Shown here: piece by piece, positions 1 through 6,332 of the stretch
Numbering within the stretch: the first letter of the stretch is position 1
How the letters are laid out: each line of letters begins with the position of its first letter
Assembly (NCBI GenBank): GCA_019347595.1
Contig: JAHWLA010000037.1
Coordinates: forward strand, 1 to 14,245
Direction of reading: 5' to 3'
From: Actinomycetota bacterium
GTDB lineage: Bacteria > Actinomycetota > Acidimicrobiia > Acidimicrobiales > JAHWLA01
Length of the DNA stretch: 14,245 nt
Notes under the pieces: generated by a model
Seen by the model: only the letters and a program-made list of their open reading frames with translations
What the model was told of the DNA's origin: nothing
Databases searched by the model: none
Made by a program: the position numbers and the translations under genes

Positions 1-1040
1 TGGGCGATAGCCAGGCTCGAGGCGATAGCGCCGAAGCCGCTGGCCGCGCCCATGGTGTGACCGATCATCGACTTGATCGAGCTGGTCGGCGGGACTCGCT
101 CGCCGAACACTTCCCGCAGGGCGGTGGCCTCCACCACGTCGTTGGCCGGCGTGCCCGTCCCGTGGGCGCTCACGTAGTCCACCTGGGCGGGCTCGATGCC
201 CGCGTTGCGATGGGCCAGACGCATGCACGCAGCGATGCTGGCGGCGTTGGGAGACACCATGTGGTGGGCGTCGCAGTTGAGGCCGTAGCCCAATACCTCG
301 GCATACGGCCGGGCGCCGCGCTCCCGCGCGTGGTCGAGCGTCTCCAGCACGAGGACGGCACCTCCCTCGCCGGTGAGGATGCCCGAGCGATCACGGTCGA
401 ACGGCGCGCAAGCGTGTTCCGTCAGGGCCCCCAGCCGGAAAAAGCCCGCGTGCGCCCACCGGCACACCGAGTCGGCGCCGCCCGCCAGAACCACGTCGGC
501 ATCGCCCTCGGCCAGCCGGTCGTAGGCATACCCGATGGCGTAGTTGCTAGCCGAGCAGGCGGTGGCCAGCGTGACCGCCTCGCCTGCCGCTCCCACCTCC
601 TCCGCCACGGCGCAGGCCAGCCGGTCAGCGGGCAGCTTGGCCCAGAGCTCAGCCGACATGCCCTCGAACCCGTGCTCGACCAACTCGGCGCTGAGCGCCT
701 CCACCACCTGCGACTCGCCGCTGGTGGTTCCGATCACCGTACCCACCCGGTCGGCGTGAGGCGGGTCGAGCTCGAGGCCAGCGTCCTGCAGCGCAAGGCG
801 GGCGGCCGCCGCTGCGAACTGGCTCGAACGCCCCCACTGCTTGGGGTCGAGGCGCGCAAGAAGGGCGTCGGGGACGAAGGCGCCCACCTCACCAGCCCGA
901 ACGTGCGGGAATCCGCTGGGGTCGAAGGACGTGATCCGCGAGATCCCCGAGCGGCCGGACCGGAGGGAATCGACGAACGCGTCCTTACCGATGCCGATGC
1001 TCGACACAGGGCCGAGGCCGGTCACCACGACACGCGGCAC
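1..1040 (-). CDS. fabF: FabF-like beta-ketoacyl-ACP synthase, C-terminus cut by the window edge
   Basis: Condensing enzyme that extends an ACP-bound acyl chain by decarboxylative condensation with a malonyl-type unit. 346 codons are visible from a GTG at 1040; the last ~60-70 residues of the usual ~410 are beyond the edge. The thiolase-fold active site is complete: nucleophilic Cys162 in TACSAS, His293 in SAHGTGT, and Lys323/His328 in SIKSMIGH. The active Cys makes it a true ketosynthase rather than a chain-length-factor subunit. An in-frame TGA lies two codons upstream, so the GTG is the only reasonable start. The gene begins 3 nt after the stop of the carrier protein gene, so it is almost certainly cotranscribed and its partner is probably that ACP. 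Whether it serves a specialised pathway rather than housekeeping fatty acid synthesis is inferred from the neighbours. A second KS or chain-length-factor gene may follow off the left edge. Confidence 0.93.
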   Translation of the reverse strand, partial: MPRVVVTGLGPVSSIGIGKDAFVDSLRSGRSGISRITSFDPSGFPHVRAGEVGAFVPDALLARLDPKQWGRSSQFAAAAARLALQDAGLELDPPHADRVGTVIGTTSGESQVVEALSAELVEHGFEGMSAELWAKLPADRLACAVAEEVGAAGEAVTLATACSASNYAIGYAYDRLAEGDADVVLAGGADSVCRWAHAGFFRLGALTEHACAPFDRDRSGILTGEGGAVLVLETLDHARERGARPYAEVLGYGLNCDAHHMVSPNAASIAACMRLAHRNAGIEPAQVDYVSAHGTGTPANDVVEATALREVFGERVPPTSSIKSMIGHTMGAASGFGAIASSLAIA

Positions 1041-1043
1041 AAC

Positions 1044-1298
1044 TCAGTCCTGCCACCCCGCGTAGCGGGCCACGACAGCGTGCACCGCCGCCAGGTTGCG
1101 CATCTCGGCGAGTTCCGACTGCGGGATCGAGACGCGGTACTTCTTCTCGATGCGGGCCAGGATCTCAATGGCGCGCAGCGAGTCGGCCTCGTACTCCTCC
1201 ACGAAATCGGCGTGGTCGTCGATCTCCTCGGGCTCGAGTTCGAGCACCTCGGCGGCGATCTCGCGCAGCTCGTCGATGTGGCTGAGGGTGGTGGTCAT
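1044..1298 (-). CDS. Acyl carrier protein (type II)
   Basis: An 84-residue carrier protein that holds the growing acyl chain on a phosphopantetheine arm. The attachment site is Ser40 in the motif EADSLRAIE, with the classical Asp-Ser-Leu; the acidic helix around it (LELEPEEIDDHADFVEEYEADS) is typical of FAS/PKS carrier proteins. The ATG at 1298 has an excellent AGGAGG ribosome site a few bases upstream; the frame is open further upstream but that part would read the end of the preceding gene out of frame, so it is not used. It lies between the His-less hotdog gene (28 nt gap) and the ketosynthase (3 nt gap), so it is the natural carrier for this KS-DH-KR set. The sequence is divergent enough from housekeeping AcpP (Arg after DSL) to fit a dedicated pathway, but that is inference. 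Confidence 0.93.
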   Translation of the reverse strand: MTTTLSHIDELREIAAEVLELEPEEIDDHADFVEEYEADSLRAIEILARIEKKYRVSIPQSELAEMRNLAAVHAVVARYAGWQD

Positions 1299-1326
1299 TG
1301 CTCCTCCTGTGGGGATGTACTCATGA

Positions 1327-1815
1327 TCACGACACGACCGCCGCGATCCGGGTGTCGACGAGGATGTCGGTAGGGCGGGTGACCGCGACCATCGACCCGA
1401 ACGACGCAACCAGCCGGTAGCCGACCTGCGTATGGCCGGTGACGAAGGCGTTGTCGCCTACCACGTGGTCGAGGCGCACGACATGGCGCATGACGTCTCC
1501 CGGATGGATCGCGGCGTGCTGCTCCACGCCGCGAGCGGCGGCGAACATCAACAGGCGGTCCGGCTTCGGGCCGTCGTCGTCGACCGTCGACAGCCACAGC
1601 AGGGCGGCAGCCTGGCCGAACGACTCGATCACCAGCGAGAACGGGTACGCCCACGCCCGGCTCGGGCACCCTTGATCCAGCCGGGCGAAGCACGGCTCAC
1701 TCGCGGTGACCGCCTTGATCGCCTCGATCGAATCGCCAGGCTCCAGCCGATCGACGCGGTCGACGAGGACCATGGGGTGGCCCTGCGGCAGGAGCGCGGC
1801 GACGTGCTCACGCAT
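1327..1815 (-). CDS. FabZ-like hotdog protein lacking the catalytic histidine
   Basis: A single-hotdog protein of the FabZ/FabA family, 162 residues from the ATG at 1815. The N-terminal GHPMVLVDRV matches the FabZ start motif and the central helix VIESFGQAAALL keeps the catalytic Glu64. The segment that should read GHFPGxPxxPG reads GCPSRAWAYPF instead, so an ungapped alignment with the upstream paralogue puts Cys50 where the catalytic His belongs. It is therefore probably not a self-sufficient dehydratase. The obvious role (inference) is the partner subunit of a heterodimer with the intact dehydratase encoded just upstream, as in mycobacterial HadAB/HadBC. The ATG at 1815 overlaps the upstream stop by 8 nt and has an AAGGGGAAG purine-rich site before it; an ATG five codons earlier (1830) is possible but has a weaker site. 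Confidence 0.85.
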   Translation of the reverse strand: MREHVAALLPQGHPMVLVDRVDRLEPGDSIEAIKAVTASEPCFARLDQGCPSRAWAYPFSLVIESFGQAAALLWLSTVDDDGPKPDRLLMFAAARGVEQHAAIHPGDVMRHVVRLDHVVGDNAFVTGHTQVGYRLVASFGSMVAVTRPTDILVDTRIAAVVS

Positions 1816-2281
1816 CGTCTTCCCCTTCATCCTGCGGGAACACCACCTCGGCCATCACGCCCGCCAGTTCGCCGACCTTCACGCCGTCCTGGCGGCGCGC
1901 CGTGCCCCGCACTCGCGCCGTCTCGGCACCTGTCTCCACCACCAGGTCAACCTCCACCACGTCGCCCGGCACGAGGGGTGCGAGGAACCGCACCGAATCA
2001 ATGCGGCGCAGCTCCCACGAACGGCCGGTGTGCCGGGCCAGGGCGACCGCCGCGGCCTGGCCGAAGGTCTCGACAAGGAACACCCCGGGGTAGACGGGCC
2101 GACCGGGGAAGTGGCCGTGCATGTAGGGGTCGTTCCGGTCGACAGCCTTGCCGGCGGACACGAGGAGGCGGGGCCCGTCGGACTCCGCCTCCACTCGGTC
2201 GACCGCCGTCAGGGGCGCGGCGAAGACGGCTCCGTTGTGCTGTGCCACGTCGGCGAGGGTGCTGTCGACCACCGCGGTCAC
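1808..2281 (-). CDS. fabZ: FabZ-like 3-hydroxyacyl-ACP dehydratase
   Basis: Removes water from a 3-hydroxyacyl-ACP to give the trans-2-enoyl-ACP. The 157-residue protein has the complete FabZ signature: His57 in MHGHFPGRPVYPG and the catalytic Glu71 in VETFGQAAA, 14 residues apart as in E. coli FabZ. The rest is one hotdog domain ending in an acidic tail (DEGEDDA). The GTG at 2281 overlaps the ketoreductase stop as GTGA and is preceded by GGAGG within the end of that gene, so the two are translationally coupled. The same frame is open much further upstream, but that part lies inside the ketoreductase gene with no homology. In FabZ dimers the His and Glu of one site come from different subunits, so this protein could pair with the His-less paralogue encoded directly downstream. 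Confidence 0.93.
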   Translation of the reverse strand: MTAVVDSTLADVAQHNGAVFAAPLTAVDRVEAESDGPRLLVSAGKAVDRNDPYMHGHFPGRPVYPGVFLVETFGQAAAVALARHTGRSWELRRIDSVRFLAPLVPGDVVEVDLVVETGAETARVRGTARRQDGVKVGELAGVMAEVVFPQDEGEDDA

Positions 2282-3045
2282 AGCGTCATCCCTCCGTCGA
2301 CCTGGATCACTTGCCCGGTCATGTACGAAGCCCGGTCGGAGAGGAGGAAGGCCACGACCTCGGCCACGTCGTCGGTGGTGCCGAAGCGCTTCAGCGGCAC
2401 CCGTTGGGCGGCCGCAGCACGCTGCTTCTCCGTGAGGCCGGCGGTCATGTCGGTCTCGACGAACCCGGGCGCCACCACGTTCACCCGGATGCCGTACGAG
2501 GCCACTTCCTTGGCGAGGGACTTGCTGAGGCCGATGATCCCGGCCTTGCTCGCCGCGTAGTTGGTCTGCCCGACGTTCCCGTACACGCCGGCGATGGAGG
2601 AAACGTTCACGATGGCGCCGCCGCCTCGCTTGATGAGGCGATAAGCGACGGGCCGGTTCACGTTGTACGTGCCGGTGAGGTTCGTGTCGATCACGCGGTG
2701 CCAGTCCTCGGGAGGCATGAGGGCCAAGGGCCGATCGGCGACGATCCCGGCCGAGCTCACAAGTCCGGCCAGGGGGGCGAGTTGTTCGGCCTCCTCCACG
2801 AACGCCTCCACCGCGGCCGTGTCGGAGACGTCCACCGCCTGGAACAGGCAGCGGACGCCGTAGCTCTCGATCTCGGCCACAGCTTTTGTCGCCTCCTCCC
2901 CGACAGTGCGCGCGCAGGCGGCTATGTCGTAACCCTCCTGGGCCAGGCGCACGGCCACCCGGCGTCCGATGCCGCGCGACGCGCCGGTTACGACGATGCA
3001 GCCCCCGTCTGCCTCGTCGACGTCTTGCGCGTCGTGATTGCTCAC
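2278..3045 (-). CDS. fabG: FabG-like 3-oxoacyl-ACP reductase (SDR family)
   Basis: NADPH-dependent ketoreductase acting on the 3-oxoacyl-ACP made by the ketosynthase. 255 residues, a standard classical short-chain dehydrogenase. The cofactor loop TGASRGIG is at 20-27, with Arg24 favouring NADPH; Asn122 lies in TNLTG. The catalytic triad is Ser150, Tyr163 and Lys167 in YAASK, with the same spacing as Ser138/Tyr151/Lys155 of E. coli FabG. The C-terminal VAPGFVETDM and GQVIQVDGGMTL are FabG hallmarks. The usual NNAG motif reads SSAG (97-100), a mild oddity. A ten-residue acidic N-terminal extension precedes the Rossmann fold. The GTG at 3045 has an AGGAGG site upstream. It is the first gene of the five-gene minus-strand operon and overlaps the dehydratase by 4 nt. 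Confidence 0.94.
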   Translation of the reverse strand: MSNHDAQDVDEADGGCIVVTGASRGIGRRVAVRLAQEGYDIAACARTVGEEATKAVAEIESYGVRCLFQAVDVSDTAAVEAFVEEAEQLAPLAGLVSSAGIVADRPLALMPPEDWHRVIDTNLTGTYNVNRPVAYRLIKRGGGAIVNVSSIAGVYGNVGQTNYAASKAGIIGLSKSLAKEVASYGIRVNVVAPGFVETDMTAGLTEKQRAAAAQRVPLKRFGTTDDVAEVVAFLLSDRASYMTGQVIQVDGGMTL

Positions 3046-3103
3046 CGTGCCTCCTCTGTCGTGACGCCCGCCGTGCGCGCTCGCTCATCGAGAACCTCGT
3101 GAT

Positions 3104-3112
3104 GGTGCGCAC
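3104..3112. repeat. GGTGCGCAC site, copy 1 (contains palindrome GTGCGCAC)
   Basis: Nine-base sequence that recurs exactly at 3209-3217, 105 bp away (about ten helical turns). The last eight bases are a perfect palindrome. It lies ~60 nt upstream of the ketoreductase start in the divergent intergenic region, so it may be an operator for the left operon. Function is inference. An 11-nt inverted repeat CGAG-AAC-CTCG (3089-3099) sits between it and the gene. Confidence 0.45.
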
Positions 3113-3208
3113 GTCCCGTGGCCGGAGCAACGGCCGCGCGATCCGCGCGACTGCGGCGTTTGCGCAGATGAACGCCCGGGCCGAGTAACCGACTGCCGCT
3201 TGCGCGCA

Positions 3209-3217
3209 GGTGCGCAC
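3209..3217. repeat. GGTGCGCAC site, copy 2, overlapping a predicted -35 position
   Basis: Second copy of the nine-base repeat. Its inner TGCGCA (3211-3216) is 17 nt upstream of the TACCTT box at 3234-3239, so the palindrome sits exactly where the -35 element of the rightward promoter should be. A bound regulator would compete with or position RNA polymerase. The regulator is not encoded in the window. Function is inference. Confidence 0.45.
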
Positions 3218-3246
3218 TGCCAACGAGTCGTCGTACCTTCCGCATC
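3211..3246 (+). promoter_or_regulatory. Predicted leaderless promoter of the acyl-AMP ligase gene
   Basis: A TACCTT hexamer (3234-3239, TANNNT type) is followed by 7 nt and then the GTG start at 3247, so transcription would begin at or next to the start codon. No ribosome binding site is present upstream of that GTG, which fits a leaderless mRNA. The 17-nt spacer leads back to TGCGCA inside the palindrome; this does not resemble TTGACA, so activation may be needed. Same layout as at 9005-9010 and 14203-14208. Confidence 0.5.
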
Positions 3247-4899
3247 GTGACCGACTCCAGCGTCCTTTCCTGGCTCGACGCCGCCACCGACGACCGAGGT
3301 ATCCGGTTTGCGATGGACGGCGAGGAGTGGGCCCGGTGGCCCTACGAGAAACTGGCCGAGCGCACTATCCGCTTCGCCCGCGGCCTGGCCCGGGCCGGAG
3401 TGCGGCCCGGCGATGTGGTGACGGTGGTGGCCCGCTCCAGCCCGGATTTCGTCGCTGCCCTCTTCGGCAGCATGCTGGCGGGGGCGGCCGCATCCCCGGT
3501 AGCACCACCGCTGGTGTTCCAGGATCCCGCCACCTATGAGACCCACGTGCAGGGTGTACTGGCGGTGTCGCAACCTGCCCTGCTGGTGGCCGACGAGGAC
3601 CTGCTGCCCCTCCTGGAGCCCATCGTGACCTCTGCCGCCGTCCGAGCCGTGCCTATCCCCGCCGTCCTGGCCGACGGCGACACAGGGGCAGTTGCCGGGG
3701 CAGGCGACACCGCTCTGGTCCAGTTCACGTCTGGATCGAGCGGCCGCTCCCGCGGCGTGCGCGTCCCCCACACGGCGCTCGCGGCCAACACCGCCGCCAT
3801 CCGCAAGTGGATCGGGTTCACTACAAACGACCCGTTGGGCTCGTGGCTACCTATCCACCACGACATGGGCTTGGTCGGCTGCCTCGTTACGCCCATGACG
3901 GCGGGGACCGACATCTGGCTGCTCCAGCCCGAGCAGTTCATCCACACGCCGCTGCGCTTCGTGCGGATCTTTGGCGAGCACGCAGGCGCCGTGACCGCCA
4001 TGCCCAACTTCGGGCTGGAGTACATCGTCCGCAAGGTCAAGCCCGAGTGGCTCGAGGGGATGGACTTCTCCGCCTGGCGGGCGGTCATCATCGGCGCCGA
4101 ACGCCTCAACCCCGAGAGCTTTGCCCGCTTCCAGCGGCTGCTCACTCCCCACGGCCTCAAGCCCAATGCGATGCGCTCCGGTTACGGCCTGGCCGAGGCC
4201 ACGCTGGCCGCCACCGGCCTGCCGCTCGAGGAGGTCTGGTCCAAAGTGGTAATCGACCCCGACAGCATCGCCATGGGCCAACCGGTACGGCTGCAGCCAG
4301 CGGGAGTCGGTGTCGGGATGGTGGGGTCGGGCCGGCCGCTGTCCGGCTTCCACATCACGGTCGTCGACGACGACGGCCGCCAGCTTCCGGAGCAGACGGT
4401 GGGCGAGATCCAGGTCGAGGGCCCGTCGGTGGCGGCGGGCTACACCACCACGAGCCCCTCGGCCTCGCTGACCTCTTTCGCCGACGGCGTGCTGCGCACG
4501 GGCGACGCCGGGTTCGTGGTCGACGGCCAGTTGTACGTACTTGGCCGCATGGGCGACAGCATGAAGGTGCGGGGCCGGGCCGTCTTCGCCGAGGACGTGG
4601 AGGCCGTCGTCGTGGCCGAGGGCGTCCCCGCCGGGCGGGTGGCCGCCGCCCTCGGCGCCGTGGGCGAGGAACCCACGGTGGTCATGGTGTTCGAGGAGGC
4701 GCGGCCCGAGCAGCTCGAGTCGGCCGAGCGAGCGGTTCGTCGGCACGCGTCGGGCGCGCGCGTGGTCATTGTCAACGGCCCCCGAGGCACGATCTCGTTC
4801 ACGTCGAGTGGGAAGCCAAAGCGTCGCCTGCTGTGGTCGGCCTTCCTCGATGGAACGCTGACGGAATCCACCGCGGCCACCTCGGTGGCGAATATCTGA
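3247..4899 (+). CDS. Fatty-acyl-AMP ligase-like (FAAL/FadD32-type) adenylating enzyme
   Basis: Activates a carboxylic acid, probably a fatty or polyketide acyl chain, as the acyl-AMP and passes it to a carrier protein rather than to CoA. 550 residues, full length for the ANL superfamily. P-loop-like FTSGSSGRSRG at 160-170; WLPIHHDMGLVG at 200-211 and SGYGLAEATL at 311-320, both in the form typical of FAALs; GRPLSGFHI; adenosine-binding RTGD at 417-420; hinge and C-terminal lobe at GRMGDSMKVRG (433-443); catalytic lysine Lys523 in TSSGKPKRR. The carrier protein gene follows after 15 nt, the usual FAAL-ACP arrangement. The GTG at 3247 has no ribosome site but a -10 box 7 nt upstream, so it is read as leaderless. 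FAAL versus CoA ligase is judged from motifs only; the chain length is unknown. Confidence 0.88.
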   Translation: MTDSSVLSWLDAATDDRGIRFAMDGEEWARWPYEKLAERTIRFARGLARAGVRPGDVVTVVARSSPDFVAALFGSMLAGAAASPVAPPLVFQDPATYETHVQGVLAVSQPALLVADEDLLPLLEPIVTSAAVRAVPIPAVLADGDTGAVAGAGDTALVQFTSGSSGRSRGVRVPHTALAANTAAIRKWIGFTTNDPLGSWLPIHHDMGLVGCLVTPMTAGTDIWLLQPEQFIHTPLRFVRIFGEHAGAVTAMPNFGLEYIVRKVKPEWLEGMDFSAWRAVIIGAERLNPESFARFQRLLTPHGLKPNAMRSGYGLAEATLAATGLPLEEVWSKVVIDPDSIAMGQPVRLQPAGVGVGMVGSGRPLSGFHITVVDDDGRQLPEQTVGEIQVEGPSVAAGYTTTSPSASLTSFADGVLRTGDAGFVVDGQLYVLGRMGDSMKVRGRAVFAEDVEAVVVAEGVPAGRVAAALGAVGEEPTVVMVFEEARPEQLESAERAVRRHASGARVVIVNGPRGTISFTSSGKPKRRLLWSAFLDGTLTESTAATSVANI

Positions 4900-4914
4900 G
4901 ACCAGGAGGTCAAC

Positions 4915-5202
4915 GTGTCAGACCCGACCACCGACGGGGCCGGACGCACCGAGGACGAGATCCGATCGCTCGTCCGCGCGCTCATCCTCGAGCTGGCGCC
5001 CAACGCCGAGGCCTACCGAGATGGCAGCACGAACCTGGTTGACGAGCTGGAGTACCACTCGCTTGCCCTTCTGGAGATGGCGTTCGCACTCGAAGACGAG
5101 TTCGAGCTGGAGGCGATCGACGAGGAGACGGCCCGGACGATCACCACCGTGCGGCACGTCGAGGACCACGTGGTCAACGCGCTGCTGGCCGTCGTCGACT
5201 GA
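4915..5202 (+). CDS. Acyl carrier protein paired with the acyl-AMP ligase
   Basis: A 95-residue carrier protein, likely acceptor of the acyl group activated by the enzyme encoded immediately upstream. The phosphopantetheine site is predicted at Ser49 in ELEYHSLALLEMAF. The canonical Asp before the serine is replaced by His48, and a His here is known in some FAAL-associated carrier proteins. The N-terminus (about 12 residues) is hydrophilic and probably disordered; the remainder fits a four-helix bundle with an acidic recognition surface (ALEDEFELEAIDEE). The GTG at 4915 has an AGGAGG site (4904-4909) with a 5-nt spacer. The protein differs clearly from the left-operon ACP, suggesting the two carry different intermediates. 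Alternative: a peptidyl/aryl carrier protein for the condensation domain at 6333-7616. Confidence 0.88.
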   Translation: MSDPTTDGAGRTEDEIRSLVRALILELAPNAEAYRDGSTNLVDELEYHSLALLEMAFALEDEFELEAIDEETARTITTVRHVEDHVVNALLAVVD

Positions 5203-5285
5203 CGATCTAGAGCGGAGCAGGGAATGGCCGGCTGGGCAGCCACCCCGACTGCGATGGCCAACTCAGTCATAACTCCTCCCTATCC

Positions 5286-6290
5286 ATGAAGGTCGACGGC
5301 ACCATCGGGTTCAGTCACGACACGCCCGCGGCCGCCCGTCGGGCCGAGGAACTGGGATACGACGGCGTGCTGTCGGCCGAGACCAACACCGACCCCTTCC
5401 TCCCCCTGCTGCTCGCCGCTGAGCACACGCGCCGGCTTGAGCTCGGCACCGCCATCACCGTCGCCTTCGCCCGCAGCCCCATGACGACGGCCGCCGCTGC
5501 CCACAACCTCCAGACATTCTCAAAGGGCCGCTTCATCCTCGGCCTCGGCAGCCAGATCAAGCCCCACATTGAGAAGCGATTCTCCATGCCGTGGTCACGG
5601 CCGACGGCACGCATGCGCGAGTTCGTCGTCGCCGTGCGCGCCATCTGGGACTGCTGGGACAACGGGACCAAGCTCGACTTCCAGGGCGAGTTCTACCGGC
5701 ACACGCTGATGACGCCGTTTTTCACCCCGAGGGCGAGTGAGCACGGTCCGCCGAAGGTCTTCCTCGCCGCAGTGGGCGAGCATATGAGCGAAGTGGCAGG
5801 CGAGGTGGCCGACGGCGTGCTCGCCCACGCCTTCACCACCGAGCGCTACCTGCGCGGGGTCACCGTGCCCGCTATCGAGCGGGGGGCGGCCAAGGCAGGC
5901 CGTACGCGGGCCGACGTGGAGCTCTCGCTGTCCGCGTTCATCGTGACTGCTGAAACCGAGGAGGCGATGGAGGTAGCGACCACGGCCGTGCGCCAGCAGA
6001 TCGCCTTCTACGCGTCGACGCCTGCCTACCGCGGCGTGCTCGAACTGCACGGCTGGGGTGAGTTGCAGACCGAGCTCAACGCGCTGTCGAAGCAGGGCGA
6101 GTGGGCGAAGATGGGCGACGCGATCGACGACACCATCCTCGAAACGTTCGCGGTGGTAGGCGAGCCCGACATCGTGAGCCGTGGCCTCGCCGAGCGCTAC
6201 GGCGACCTCGTCGACCGCTTCCGCTTCTACGCTCCATACCCCATAAGCGACGCCACCGCGGGCACCCTCATCGAACGCATCAAAGCCTGA
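5286..6290 (+). CDS. Luciferase-like oxidoreductase, MSMEG_2256/TIGR03617-type, probably F420-dependent
   Basis: 334-residue protein of the bacterial luciferase-like TIM-barrel superfamily. Features matching the MSMEG_2256 (TIGR03617) subgroup from memory are the N-terminal KVDGTIGF, DGVLSAETNTDPFLPL, RRLELGTAITVAFARSPM (residues ~48-66), GRFILGLGSQIKPHIEKRF and MREFVVAVRAIWD. Members are predicted to use coenzyme F420, but neither cofactor nor substrate is proven by the sequence. It would be a soluble redox tailoring enzyme acting on a pathway intermediate. It follows the carrier protein gene by 83 nt on the same strand and may be cotranscribed. No ribosome site precedes the ATG; the upstream stretch is pyrimidine-rich (ACTCCTCCC), so a leaderless or very short leader transcript is possible. 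It is convergent with the condensation-domain gene. Confidence 0.85.
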   Translation: MKVDGTIGFSHDTPAAARRAEELGYDGVLSAETNTDPFLPLLLAAEHTRRLELGTAITVAFARSPMTTAAAAHNLQTFSKGRFILGLGSQIKPHIEKRFSMPWSRPTARMREFVVAVRAIWDCWDNGTKLDFQGEFYRHTLMTPFFTPRASEHGPPKVFLAAVGEHMSEVAGEVADGVLAHAFTTERYLRGVTVPAIERGAAKAGRTRADVELSLSAFIVTAETEEAMEVATTAVRQQIAFYASTPAYRGVLELHGWGELQTELNALSKQGEWAKMGDAIDDTILETFAVVGEPDIVSRGLAERYGDLVDRFRFYAPYPISDATAGTLIERIKA

Positions 6291-6332
6291 GTCTCCCTAC
6301 CCACCCATTCGCTCCACAGGTGAGTCGACGTC

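Noticed and set aside
57..3102. Long open plus-strand frames of 438 and 556 codons opposite the left operon
   Set aside because: Composition is Arg/Gly/His/Pro-rich without any domain; they lie antisense to genes with complete catalytic motifs. Typical of high-GC DNA.
2282..3223. Upstream extension of the FabZ-like frame to a 471-codon protein
   Set aside because: The extension is Arg-rich noise inside fabG; the GTG at 2281 with GTGA overlap and GGAGG is the sensible start.
3042..3287. Small minus-strand (81 codons) and plus-strand (2886-3188) frames in the divergent gap
   Set aside because: No ribosome site, no homology seen, and they overlap real genes; the gap is better read as a control region.
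5230..5241. GGCT-GGGC-AGCC hairpin in the 83-nt gap after the second carrier protein
   Set aside because: Four-base stem, no T-tract; expected by chance at this GC content. Nothing else is seen in that gap.
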